DNA of 37,203 nucleotides from a virus. Positions 19,821 through 27,612 of this stretch are shown here, in pieces (position 1 is the stretch's first letter; each line of letters begins with the position of its first letter). A program made the translations under genes and the position numbers. Where the stretch lies: positions 1 to 37,203 of the IMG/VR virus record IMGVR_UViG_3300046648_000165, one strand, 5' to 3'. Below the pieces are notes generated by a model. It did no database searches. It saw nothing but the letters and a program-made list of their open reading frames with translations, and had not been told where the DNA came from.

Positions 19821-21352
19821 GCGGCCTCTCTCAGCACCTCGCCGGCCTTGTCGTCGCGGAATCGAACGGCTCGCGGGTGACGGAGTGAGCCGTCGGGCGT
19901 GACCTCGTTGAACTCGATTTCGAGCATGCGGCCGAGGAACTTGAAGCCGCGATCGTGGATCTGATCGGCCGGCAGCGAGTAGCCTGGTTTGAAGCCAACC
20001 TTCGGATCGATACCGAGGATAGCTGCGTCGTATTGCCAGTCTTCCCAGAGCTCGTCGCGCTGGTCGGATGACCATCCACCACCGATGCGCACGTTGACAC
20101 CCTTGTGGTCGACGATCGCGCCGCCCAGACGGTCTTCGTTCTCGGCGTTCTCCTCGCCGTTGAAGAAGCCGTTGATGAAGAGGTCGATTGTTTCCTCCGG
20201 CTTGATCTTCAGCCAGGTGTGCGACTTCTTCTTCTCGTAGGCGCCGTCATAGGTCTTCACCATCGCGCCTTCGAGGCACTTGAGCTTGCCGGTCGCCTTG
20301 TCGATCGTCTCCTTGTTGAGCTCCGCTTCGCGATCTTTGTCGCCACGGGCCAGATAGTTGGCGATCGTCTGGTTGATCAGCTTCTCGTAGATCGCCTCGA
20401 TCTCTTCGTGGCTGTTGGCCTCATAGAGGTCAGTGATGTAGACGGGCGCGTGCGTCACCGCCCTCACCTCACTGACGAAGGTTTGAAGCAGCGTGCGCCG
20501 CGTCTCCCAAGGCACCTGGTAGGGCAAGTTGCCGATGAAGCCGGAGTAGGGCAGCAGATCGAACGCATGCAGCTCGGCGTCGTAAGCCTGACCGTTCTTG
20601 CGCTTGACCGCGCCCATGTTCGCAAACAGCCCGTTGAGAGCCTCGCCGTCGAGCGTGAAGGTCGGATCGTCATTGTTGCCGTCGAAGAGCACCGTGGCCA
20701 GATCACGATAATGATCATCAACGTCGCCGTTGCGCGCACCATCGCGAATGTGTCGTGCTGCCTCGAGCAGCGGCTCTGCCAGTTCCTGGAACGCCGGAAT
20801 GGCCTTGCCTGACCGCGTGAAGAAGGCGCCCTTCCCTTCGGTCGCAATGAACGTGCATCGATAGCCGTCGAGCTTCGGCTCGACCGGAACCGGGAACTTC
20901 TTGACCCTCCCCTCTTCATAGGGATGAGCGCGCATGACGCCGAACGATGGTAGGAAGCCTGGCAGCACTGCCTCGATAGAAGTTGCTGCAATACCAGCCT
21001 TCAAGTCCTTGTTAAGCATCAAGAAAAGGATTTCGCGGGCCGGCTCTTCGAGAATAGCGAAGATGGTTTCGATCGCGTCTTTGGCAGAATTGCCGGACAG
21101 CTTGCGGGTTGCCAGGTCGTCGAGGAGCGAGCCCACGGTCGGATGATCGATACGGATGTAGAAATCGCCCTTCTCCATGGGCGGCATCTTCTTCAGCGTC
21201 ACGCCGTAGGTGACGAACGGGTCGTAGGTCCATTTGAGAATGAACTTGCCGAGGTCGTCGGCGAGCAACTTCTCAAGACCGGCCTGTTTGTCCAGGCGAC
21301 CGGGCGAATTAGCGATATCGCTAATCAGCGAAAGGGCTTCAGATGCGTTCAA
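19817..21352 (-). CDS. ATP-dependent DNA ligase
   Basis: A 511-residue ligase. The nucleotidyl-lysine motif I is EPK160-LDGYR, with later motifs III (TLDGEAL), IV (EGAMVK) and V (WLKIKP), then an OB-fold part (INGFFNGEENAE, GVNVRIGGGWS). It also has the N-terminal helical domain seen in T4-type ligases, and its size is close to T4 ligase (487). It seals nicks in the new phage DNA using ATP. The start is TTG at 21352, six bases after AGGAGA; the ATG-like starts further upstream overlap the previous gene. A TTAGCGA dyad lies within codons 9-15. Second to last gene of the WGR operon. Confidence 0.92.
   Translation of the reverse strand: MNASEALSLISDIANSPGRLDKQAGLEKLLADDLGKFILKWTYDPFVTYGVTLKKMPPMEKGDFYIRIDHPTVGSLLDDLATRKLSGNSAKDAIETIFAILEEPAREILFLMLNKDLKAGIAATSIEAVLPGFLPSFGVMRAHPYEEGRVKKFPVPVEPKLDGYRCTFIATEGKGAFFTRSGKAIPAFQELAEPLLEAARHIRDGARNGDVDDHYRDLATVLFDGNNDDPTFTLDGEALNGLFANMGAVKRKNGQAYDAELHAFDLLPYSGFIGNLPYQVPWETRRTLLQTFVSEVRAVTHAPVYITDLYEANSHEEIEAIYEKLINQTIANYLARGDKDREAELNKETIDKATGKLKCLEGAMVKTYDGAYEKKKSHTWLKIKPEETIDLFINGFFNGEENAENEDRLGGAIVDHKGVNVRIGGGWSSDQRDELWEDWQYDAAILGIDPKVGFKPGYSLPADQIHDRGFKFLGRMLEIEFNEVTPDGSLRHPRAVRFRDDKAGEVLREAA
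21308..21325. promoter_or_regulatory. Perfect TTAGCGA-type palindrome inside the ligase start
   Basis: ATTAGCGAT-ATCGCTAAT is a perfect 18-bp palindrome within the first codons of the ligase gene, sharing TAGCGA-NN-TCGCTA with the ssb leader. It is also coding (LISDIAN), so chance cannot be excluded. Confidence 0.35.
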
Positions 21353-21362
21353 GGGTATTCTC

Positions 21363-21923
21363 CTATGCTGCGATGTTGAGGGCAGCGGCCATATCGCCGG
21401 TCTTTGCTGCCTGATTGAGGGTGTCGTTCTTCTTGGCGACGACGGTGCGCTGGCGCGGTGTGTCGTCGGTCTCGTCACGAACGGTCATCGAGACCTTCTT
21501 CGGCGCGATGAACTGGGATTTACCTGGCGCCGTCTTGAGCTGCGCCTGGATACGCTCCTTTGCGCTGTAGAGCAGGTCGCGCTCGTTTGGCGTCAGACTG
21601 AATCGCTCGACCTCGCGGGCGATCGGAACGGTGTTGACGATGCGCTCAAGCACATCGGCGTGCAGCTTGCCCTGCTTTGGCTCCTTCGAGCCGTAGTCGT
21701 CAGAGACCTCGCCCTTGCCGTAGCTGATGTTCTTGACGATCTGGGCAGCCGGACACATCGAGCAGTTCATGGCAGCCTGACAGCCCTGGCGCTTCTCGAC
21801 GTGCTTGCCCATCCAGACGGCTTCGCGCAGCATCGTGCATGCGGCCATCTTGGTGTTGGCGTTGAAGACTGGGCAGGTGAAGGTGAACTGGTTGTCGGCT
21901 GCAAGCGTGAGGTAGTGCGCCAT
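21363..21923 (-). CDS. Cys-rich protein, possible zinc finger
   Basis: ATG 21923 (MAHYLTLAADNQFTF) overlaps the preceding stop (TGATG) and follows GGGAG; a longer frame from 22031 would overlap that gene heavily. The 186-residue product has C17, C29, C48, C54 and C57 (GCQAAMNCSMCPAAQ), likely to bind zinc or another metal. The rest is charged and helical, and the end LNQAAKTGDMAAALNIAA recurs in the gene cut off at the left edge. Function unknown; the operon with ligase and WGR protein suggests DNA end or nick metabolism. Confidence 0.75.
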   Translation of the reverse strand: MAHYLTLAADNQFTFTCPVFNANTKMAACTMLREAVWMGKHVEKRQGCQAAMNCSMCPAAQIVKNISYGKGEVSDDYGSKEPKQGKLHADVLERIVNTVPIAREVERFSLTPNERDLLYSAKERIQAQLKTAPGKSQFIAPKKVSMTVRDETDDTPRQRTVVAKKNDTLNQAAKTGDMAAALNIAA

Positions 21924-22189
21924 CAGAATCTCCCGAAGTTTTTGTGGACGGTTGTTTCGGCGTGCGCGACATCGGCGTGCGGCCCGAAACGTTTGCGATA
22001 GGCTCGACGGATAACCACACGACAGCGGCATTCGGCGACGGTCTTGAGCGAGAACTCCTGCCAGAGCGCCGGCATGTCATTGCGCGGGCTGATTTCCTCG
22101 ACGAGAGCATCCTTGGCCTTCTGCCAGCTATCGAGACGCATCTTGCTGATCCGTCGCAGGAGATCGCCGGAGAACTCGATTGTCTCCAT
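21923..22189 (-). CDS. Small basic hypothetical protein (88 residues)
   Basis: Both ends overlap neighbours by one base (TGATG), which supports translation. The protein (METIEFSGDLLRRISKMRLDSWQKAK) is helical and has a basic middle (CRCRVVIRRAYRKRFGP) that could contact nucleic acid. Family not recognised. Confidence 0.7.
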   Translation of the reverse strand: METIEFSGDLLRRISKMRLDSWQKAKDALVEEISPRNDMPALWQEFSLKTVAECRCRVVIRRAYRKRFGPHADVAHAETTVHKNFGRF

Positions 22190-22728
22190 CAGAACCGACC
22201 GAACATCGGGTTTGACGCGTAGGTCTTGACCGCTTCTTCCTGCTCGATCTCTTTCTCGGCAAGTTTCGCGGCTCTGATCTCCGCTTCCGAGAAGACCTTA
22301 GGCGCCGTGGGGATGAACTTGCCGTCCTCTTCGAAGCGCGGCGGGTTGAGCTCTTCCTTGCGGCCGGTCACTTTCATGCCCGGAACGATATGTTGCAGCG
22401 CCGGACCCGGGATCATCGGCCAGACCGAAGGACCGAACGCCATGCGCAGCTCGGGCTCGGAGTTGACCTGCCTCATGTTGGTGTTCTTGGTCTCGTAGCC
22501 CTTGCCGATCTTTGACTGAACGAGCTTATCGAACTCGGATTCGGCTTTCTTCTGGATCGCGAACCTATCGATCTTCATGTCGCCAAGCTGGCCGATCTTG
22601 CCCCAGCGGCGCACGATGATGGCCGAGCCATTCGCTGCGACGACCAGGCTGACGTTGTAGTGCTTGTTTGAACGATTACCGTCCGAATATTCGAGCGAAT
22701 AATGCGCGAAATCAAGGGGATAACTCAT
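22189..22728 (-). CDS. WGR-domain protein
   Basis: A 179-residue protein whose first 80 residues are a WGR domain: NKHYNVSLVV, then IIVRRWGKIGQLG (W42-G43-K44, WGK in place of WGR), then AESEFDKLVQSKIGKGYE. WGR domains occur in PARPs, bacterial regulators and ligase-associated proteins and bind DNA ends or nicks. The C-terminal half is Pro-rich and then charged helical, probably for protein contacts. First gene of the operon that ends with the ATP-dependent ligase, so it may deliver the ligase to breaks (inference). P9 and O9 are directly upstream. Confidence 0.85.
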   Translation of the reverse strand: MSYPLDFAHYSLEYSDGNRSNKHYNVSLVVAANGSAIIVRRWGKIGQLGDMKIDRFAIQKKAESEFDKLVQSKIGKGYETKNTNMRQVNSEPELRMAFGPSVWPMIPGPALQHIVPGMKVTGRKEELNPPRFEEDGKFIPTAPKVFSEAEIRAAKLAEKEIEQEEAVKTYASNPMFGRF

Positions 22729-22759
22729 TGCGTTGCTCTCGTTGTTGTCTGTGAAAATG

Positions 22760-22785
22760 ATATAGCGCGTTTCGCGCAGGGTTGT
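22760..22785 (-). promoter_or_regulatory. Putative phage-class promoter P9
   Basis: Minus-strand ACAACCC, 13 bases, CTATAT, 32 bases before the WGR start. Operator O9 overlaps the -35 side by two bases. The spacer holds the inverted repeat GCGCG-AAA-CGCG. Confidence 0.55.
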
Positions 22786-22803
22786 AAGTAAATATTGATT
22801 GAG
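22784..22803. promoter_or_regulatory. Operator-like dyad O9
   Basis: GTAAGTAAAT-ATTGATTGAG, 18 of 20 matches, between the primase stop and promoter P9. Confidence 0.6.
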
Positions 22804-22806
22804 CCG

Positions 22807-23931
22807 TCAAGATCCCTTTGCAGCTTTTTCTGCCGCTGCGAACGGGTTTCTAAGACGCCATTTGACGTCGATCGCCGGCGTCCAGAGGGTCGCGGCGTAG
22901 TAAGCCGCACGCACGACCTCGGCGATGACTTCGTTCGGGTCTTTCTTGTAGGGCAGCAGTGCGATGCGCACCTTGAGCCCGATTGACGTCAGGAGCTTGG
23001 CAGCGTCCAACGCTGCGATCGTCGCCTTGGGTTCCCCGTCCCACATGATCGTGACCGTCTTCACGCCCTGGCGCTTCAGTTGCAGGAAGCGGCCGAGCTG
23101 GTCGTCGCCGGTCGATGAGCCATAGGACAGATGCTTGCCGAAGGAGCCGACAGCGACGATCCGGCGCAGATCGACTTCCTCGTCGAACGCGATCTTGATG
23201 GCTGCGACGTCGAAGAAGCCTTCGCCCATGACGACTTCGTCGGTGAGCTGGACGTTCTGACCGTTCAAGAGGAACTTGCCGGTGCCTGGCAGGCCTTTCG
23301 GGAAGAGGTATTTGCGCTCGACCAGGGCAGCCGCCTCGCCTGTCGTCAGATCGCGGCCCTGGAACGTCTTCAGGGTGCCGTCGAGGTCGAAGACTGGGAT
23401 GATGACGCGGTTGGAGAACCACTGCTGCTGCAGAACGCCCTCGTCGTCTCTGAACGGCCATGAGCCATACTGGCAGTAGCGCAGCCCGAAATACTTGGCG
23501 TAGTCGCCGGTGATGCCGCGGTCCTCGAGATAGACCAGGTTCTCGCCGTCTTCCGTCGGCATGGGCGTCGAGAAGGGCAGCTTTACTTCGCCGTGGTCGA
23601 CAGCGACCGTGGCCATGCGCTTGGGGCGCCAGCCCTGCTCCTTCATGATCTCCTTGCACTTTTCGATCGTCTCGCGCCAGTTGTCATAGCCGAAGTGCAG
23701 CTTGACGAACTTGCCCTTGGAGAAGGTCTGATTGCAGACGAAGCAGTTCCCCTGCCCCGTGTCGGCATTGAGGTAGACGCGCGATCGGCCGTCACCACAG
23801 TCCGGGCAATACTTGGCGTTGATCTGCATGCCGGATGAGCCTCGCCCCATTTTGTAGGGCAAGCTCTCGCGGTCGAAGAAGAACTCGAGGTCGAGGTTCT
23901 CGGTGATCTCCTGGAAGATATTATCGGTCAT
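22807..23931 (-). CDS. DnaG-type primase
   Basis: A 374-residue primase. An N-terminal zinc ribbon has C42-x2-C45 and C63-x2-C66 (YCPDCGDGRSRVYLN, GNCFVCN), used to recognise template sites. A Toprim catalytic domain follows with EG..D at 237-241 (MGEGFFD) and WDGE at 297-300 (DxD reads DGE). It is shorter than bacterial DnaG (about 580) and lacks the helicase-binding C-terminus, similar to T4 gp61 in size. It makes RNA primers for the lagging strand. Its ATG overlaps the helicase stop (ATGA), so helicase and primase are made together as a primosome. Confidence 0.92.
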   Translation of the reverse strand: MTDNIFQEITENLDLEFFFDRESLPYKMGRGSSGMQINAKYCPDCGDGRSRVYLNADTGQGNCFVCNQTFSKGKFVKLHFGYDNWRETIEKCKEIMKEQGWRPKRMATVAVDHGEVKLPFSTPMPTEDGENLVYLEDRGITGDYAKYFGLRYCQYGSWPFRDDEGVLQQQWFSNRVIIPVFDLDGTLKTFQGRDLTTGEAAALVERKYLFPKGLPGTGKFLLNGQNVQLTDEVVMGEGFFDVAAIKIAFDEEVDLRRIVAVGSFGKHLSYGSSTGDDQLGRFLQLKRQGVKTVTIMWDGEPKATIAALDAAKLLTSIGLKVRIALLPYKKDPNEVIAEVVRAAYYAATLWTPAIDVKWRLRNPFAAAEKAAKGS

Positions 23932-25298
23932 ACACGACCCATGACTTTGGTAAGGAACTTGAGCTTTTCGCGGTCCTGTCGGATGAGCAGCGAGAAGCCG
24001 TCCTCGGTGTTGCGGGATGCGACCCAGGTCAGACGCGCTTCGCCTGACTTTTTCTCGGCGTCGGTCGCGTTAATGGCGATGACCACGTCGGCCGTTCTGA
24101 TCTTGTTGAAGTCTTCGGCAACGTCGGTCATTTTGGCCGTGTGCGCCGCGGCGCCGGCGCGGTTCGTCTGAGTGGCCGACAAGAGCGCCAGGTCTTCTTC
24201 GAAGGCGATCGCGCGGAGATCGATGTAGATTGAGCGCAGGTTGTCGATCTGGTTGTCGGAGCGATACTCGGCAGCCATGATATCCGCGTAGTCGACCGAG
24301 AGCAGGTCGAGGATGATGCCTTCAGAGCGCCACTTCTCAAGGATGCGCTTGATCTGCGATGGTTTCAGGGTGCCGGATGCGAAGTCGCGCAGGATCAGGT
24401 GGCCGGCCTTGGCTTCAGCAGCCTTGATGCGGGCCTTGACGGTCTGCGGGTCATCTTTAAGCAGGCGCATGGCCGTGTCTGAGACGTTGGCGTCGAGACG
24501 GTCGGCGATGATGGCCTTCGACACTTCGAGCGACAGATAGGCCGTGTTCATGCCAAGGAGCGATGCGTTCTTGGTGAACTCCCCGAGCCCGAGGGACTTG
24601 CCGGCCTTCGCAGCGCCCATCAGCAGCGACATTTCGCGACGGCCCCAACCACCGTGATAGAGATTGGCGTCGATCTCGGCATAGCCGGTCGAGATGCCGC
24701 GCTTGACGATCTTGCCGGCCTTCCAGTCTTCGCGAACCTGTGTGCGAGCCTCGATCTCTCCGAAGTAGTGATAGTCGCCTTCGTCCGTCGTCACGCCGAC
24801 ATTGAGCGCTGCCTTCTGAAGCTTCTCGATACCGGCGAAGTCACCACGCTGAAGCAGCTCGACGCTCTTCAGGATCGCCTGCTCCATTGCTGTGAACTTG
24901 GCGAAGTCTGAGACCTTCTCGGCGACATAAGACGAGTTCGACAGGTCGGTGCGCACCGCATCCTTGATGGCGATCTTGATCTCGGCCAGGCTGTCGTCGC
25001 GGATCCGCTTCTTGGCCTTCTCGTCCTTCAGGATCTGGGTGAGGATGCGCAGATCAGGCACCGACTTGTGGACCTGCAGGTGGTTCTTGATCAGGCTGAT
25101 AAGCTGGCCGTGGGCGTCGTTTGCGAAATAGGCCGGGTCGATCAGATCCTTGGTGCGGTTGGCAAACTGCGTGTCGCGCATGAACAGCGCCAGGGTCTTC
25201 TTCTGAAAGCCTTCGTCAAAGTCCCACTTGGGCGCTTCGGAGTCCGCGACTTCCTCGTCGTGATCTTCTGCAATTGCTGCTGCGGCCTGGGACATCAT
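23928..25298 (-). CDS. DnaB/gp41-type replicative helicase
   Basis: A 456-residue hexameric helicase. An N-terminal helical domain (25-165) is followed by a RecA-like core: Walker A GAAKAGKS at 228-235, Walker B LLSVDYADIM at 332-341, an LSATQTNRAG segment and an arginine-finger region near the end. The first Walker loop differs from the common GxPxxGKT. ATG 25298 (or the ATG at 25295) follows GAAAGG; a TTG at 25316 would lie within operator O10. It unwinds the fork and pairs with the primase encoded next. Confidence 0.92.
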   Translation of the reverse strand: MMSQAAAAIAEDHDEEVADSEAPKWDFDEGFQKKTLALFMRDTQFANRTKDLIDPAYFANDAHGQLISLIKNHLQVHKSVPDLRILTQILKDEKAKKRIRDDSLAEIKIAIKDAVRTDLSNSSYVAEKVSDFAKFTAMEQAILKSVELLQRGDFAGIEKLQKAALNVGVTTDEGDYHYFGEIEARTQVREDWKAGKIVKRGISTGYAEIDANLYHGGWGRREMSLLMGAAKAGKSLGLGEFTKNASLLGMNTAYLSLEVSKAIIADRLDANVSDTAMRLLKDDPQTVKARIKAAEAKAGHLILRDFASGTLKPSQIKRILEKWRSEGIILDLLSVDYADIMAAEYRSDNQIDNLRSIYIDLRAIAFEEDLALLSATQTNRAGAAAHTAKMTDVAEDFNKIRTADVVIAINATDAEKKSGEARLTWVASRNTEDGFSLLIRQDREKLKFLTKVMGRV

Positions 25299-25311
25299 GT
25301 TACCTTTCGAA

Positions 25312-25331
25312 GTCAATCAATATTTACTGAC
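25312..25331. promoter_or_regulatory. Operator-like dyad O10
   Basis: GTCAATCAAT-ATTTACTGAC, 19 of 20 matches, directly before the helicase ribosome-binding site. Confidence 0.65.
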
Positions 25332-25342
25332 TGATAGTGAGC

Positions 25343-25398
25343 TAAAAAACGCGCTATCTGCCCTCTATTGAGCTTCTTAACTCAGTAGAGAATAGCGC
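25343..25398 (-). terminator. Long hairpin terminator
   Basis: Minus-strand arms GCGCTAT...CTCTA...CTGAG and CTCAA...TAGAG...ATAGCGC form a long imperfect stem followed by GTTTTTT. It ends the PhoH operon. The -10 element of P10 lies in its 5' arm. Confidence 0.7.
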
Positions 25399-25415
25399 TT
25401 ACTGCATGGGATGCT
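25390..25415 (-). promoter_or_regulatory. Putative phage-class promoter P10
   Basis: Minus-strand AGCATCC, 13 bases, CTATTC, 92 bases before the helicase gene. The -10 is perfect and the -35 side weak. Confidence 0.35.
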
Positions 25416-26127
25416 ATTGGATATGTCTGTGGATCAGCTCAAGATGATGAGGCTCGAAACGGGCCTCGACCTTATCGAGCGGCAGCCGGTTCTGATTGAT
25501 GAACTGGGCCAGCACATACCAGGGATTTCCCCTGAGCTGCGCCTGTTTGAACAGCCATTCGTGATAGTCGTTCTGATGGGCAATGTCGTCGTAGTTTTCG
25601 ATCATGTAGGCCGGCTCGTCGGATAGATAGAGGCGAGCTCCCTGCATTTCTTCCCACTTAGCGACGGCCTTCTCGACGTCCTCCGACTTGTAGAGGTGAG
25701 CGGCCTGCGGCAGGTGGTTCTGACCCCAATAGCGAAGACGAAGCCCCATGACCGTGTGAATATAGGCCTTGTAGGGCATGCCGATCGCATCTGCGACCTG
25801 GCGACCGCGCCACATACCGGAGAAGGTGATCTTGTGCTTGTCCTCGTCGGCTGCAAGGCCTGCCCAGATCACTTCGATCGTCGGCACACGAATGAACTGC
25901 GAAGCTGCCTTGGAGATTTCGACCGCGAAATACTCGCGATAGACCTCACCAAAGGCCTCGATGTAATGACGGGTCGCCTGAAGCGGCGTCATCATGCGGT
26001 AGTCAAACCACTTGGTTCGAAAGAGCTCCGGGTCGATCGCCAGAAGCTTCTTATCGATGAATTTAAAAGCGACCAGATCATCATCAATTGGATCTGGTCG
26101 CGGGGTGTCGTCAATTGCTGGCTGCAT
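25414..26127 (-). CDS. Hypothetical protein (237 residues)
   Basis: ATG 26127 (MQPAIDDTPRPDPIDDDLVAFKF) follows AGG and overlaps the PhoH gene by 17 bases; earlier starts would lie deep in PhoH. The protein has conserved-looking aromatic and charged blocks (FRTKWFDYRMMTPLQATRHY, FSGMWRGRQVADAIGMPY, RLRYWGQNHLP) and an all-helical feel, but no motif I can name. Co-transcription with PhoH suggests a nucleic-acid or stress role. Function unknown. Confidence 0.7.
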   Translation of the reverse strand: MQPAIDDTPRPDPIDDDLVAFKFIDKKLLAIDPELFRTKWFDYRMMTPLQATRHYIEAFGEVYREYFAVEISKAASQFIRVPTIEVIWAGLAADEDKHKITFSGMWRGRQVADAIGMPYKAYIHTVMGLRLRYWGQNHLPQAAHLYKSEDVEKAVAKWEEMQGARLYLSDEPAYMIENYDDIAHQNDYHEWLFKQAQLRGNPWYVLAQFINQNRLPLDKVEARFEPHHLELIHRHIQ

Positions 26128-26956
26128 CCAAAAACCTGTCGAGTCCTTCACGAGCTTCTTCATCACTCGCTGAATAGTCAGAAATCGATTGGTCTTCATA
26201 CAATTCGACAATTTTTTGAATGAGACCGTGCCGAACGATGTCTTCGCGGCCAAATTCGACCACGCTGACCTCGCGCAAACGACCGAGCAGATGGATCGCG
26301 CGAGCAAGACCAGAGCGGATGCCGCGGTCGATCTGACGCAGGTCGCCGTTGATGATGAATTTGGCATCTTCGCCGATACGGGTCAGTGCCATCTTAAATT
26401 CGGTATCGGTCGCGTTCTGCATTTCGTCGAAGATAACCCATGCGCGCTTGAGCGTGCGACCACGCATGAACGCGAGCGGGACCGGAACGATGATCTCGGC
26501 CTCGACCAGATATTCATATTTGGCCTGGCCGAAGGCGTCGTGGAAGGCCTCCTCGAGCGGCACCAGGTATGGGCGGAACTTCTCCTTCAGGTCGCCCGTC
26601 AGGAAGCCGAAGCTGCGCTCGACCTCAACATTCGGACGGCTGACATAGATCTTGTCGATCAGACCGGCTTCGAGCGCCTCGGCTGCGCGCTGAACGGCGA
26701 ACCAGGTCTTGCCAGTGCCGGCAGGTCCGGTGCCAAAGACGATATCGGAAGAGCGAATAGCGGCGTCATAGCGGCGCTGACCGTCGTTGAGAGCGGTCAC
26801 GAGGCCTGTCTTGGTCTTTGCGCGGGAGGGTTTGCGACGATTGGCCTGATCTTCCAGGACTGCTGCAAGGAGGCTGGCGTGCTGGTCGGGCTTGGACCGA
26901 GCGCCGCGGCGCTCCTGTCGGCTCGAGGGCTTTGAGGTGCGGTTGGCCTTGGTCAT
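26111..26956 (-). CDS. phoH: PhoH-family ATPase
   Basis: A 281-residue protein with the PhoH core: Walker A GTGPAGTGKT at 75-84, the RPNVEVERSFGFLTGDLKEK segment at 107-127, Walker B AWVIFDEMQN at 172-181 and FIINGDLRQID. About 50 basic residues precede the core. PhoH proteins are P-loop ATPases often found in phages and linked to RNA metabolism or phosphate stress; the phage role is not settled. GGGAG lies five bases before the ATG but sits inside a stable hairpin, so translation may be controlled. Confidence 0.9.
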   Translation of the reverse strand: MTKANRTSKPSSRQERRGARSKPDQHASLLAAVLEDQANRRKPSRAKTKTGLVTALNDGQRRYDAAIRSSDIVFGTGPAGTGKTWFAVQRAAEALEAGLIDKIYVSRPNVEVERSFGFLTGDLKEKFRPYLVPLEEAFHDAFGQAKYEYLVEAEIIVPVPLAFMRGRTLKRAWVIFDEMQNATDTEFKMALTRIGEDAKFIINGDLRQIDRGIRSGLARAIHLLGRLREVSVVEFGREDIVRHGLIQKIVELYEDQSISDYSASDEEAREGLDRFLDAASN

Positions 26957-26961
26957 GATAA

Positions 26962-27003
26962 CTCCCGATGTATGCGACTGACATTAGTCTATGTCATCGG
27001 GAG
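26962..27003 (-). promoter_or_regulatory. RBS-sequestering hairpin before phoH
   Basis: In the minus-strand RNA, CTCCCGATG (27003-26995) pairs perfectly with CATCGGGAG (26970-26962). The second arm contains the whole GGGAG ribosome-binding site, five bases before the phoH ATG. An inner GACAT/ATGTC stem can add stability. Transcripts that start between the arms would leave the site free. Confidence 0.6.
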
Positions 27004-27006
27004 CTA

Positions 27007-27026
27007 GTAAGTAAATATTGATTGAT
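27007..27026. promoter_or_regulatory. Operator-like dyad O11
   Basis: GTAAGTAAAT-ATTGATTGAT, 18 of 20 matches, just upstream of the phoH hairpin. A weak TTTACT-N18-TAGACT promoter would have its -35 in this site. Confidence 0.6.
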
Positions 27027-27030
27027 GAGT

Positions 27031-27612
27031 CTAGTCAGATTTTTGCACCCACCACTTTTCATCGGTGAAGTCGCCCGGCTTCGGCGTCATGGCTTTAAGC
27101 ACCCATGAAGCCTTGTATTGCGACTCCACCCACGAGGAGCCGAGGACGAACACGAGAAGCATCTGCTGTGGCGTCAACTCTCTGTCCTGGTTCAACGCAT
27201 CGCGGAAGACCATGCTCGAGGTATCGCCGACAGCGATCTTCAATTGAGCTGCCTGGGCGCGCGCATTGAGATTGATCTGGTCAACCTGCCTGCCCTGCAA
27301 CGGCACGCGCCCGTAGCCAGGAATGTCGATGGTAGCGCCGGCCTCGATCCGGCGATCACGCTCGGCGTTGATCTCAGCATCGGTCGGTTCGGTAACGGGC
27401 GTCTCGGAAGGAGGCGCATCCGGATCGGAGATGCGAGCATAGCCCCAGGTGCCGCTCTTCCACACGATGATGTTGTCTTCAGCCGGCGCGGGCGGCGCGA
27501 TACGCGTCGAGTTTGCCGGATCGAGGAAGATGCCGGGCTCGAGCGGACTTTCATCCGCTTCGCCAGGACCGAGATATTCCCCAGTAAGTCCGTCGTAATT
27601 ATAGATTTGCAT
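27031..27612 (-). CDS. Tail fibre assembly protein (DUF4376-like)
   Basis: A 193-residue protein starting MQIYNYDGLTGEYLG after GAGGG. The front resembles phage tail-fibre assembly proteins (short strands, IFLDPANSTRIAPP, VWKSGTWGYARI), and the end TDAEINAERDRRIEAG followed by LTPQQMLLVFVLGSSWVESQYKASWVLKAM fits the DUF4376 pattern often found after fibre genes. Such proteins help fibres fold or attach. It directly follows the collar-domain fibre gene and overlaps none of it. Confidence 0.75.
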   Translation of the reverse strand: MQIYNYDGLTGEYLGPGEADESPLEPGIFLDPANSTRIAPPAPAEDNIIVWKSGTWGYARISDPDAPPSETPVTEPTDAEINAERDRRIEAGATIDIPGYGRVPLQGRQVDQINLNARAQAAQLKIAVGDTSSMVFRDALNQDRELTPQQMLLVFVLGSSWVESQYKASWVLKAMTPKPGDFTDEKWWVQKSD

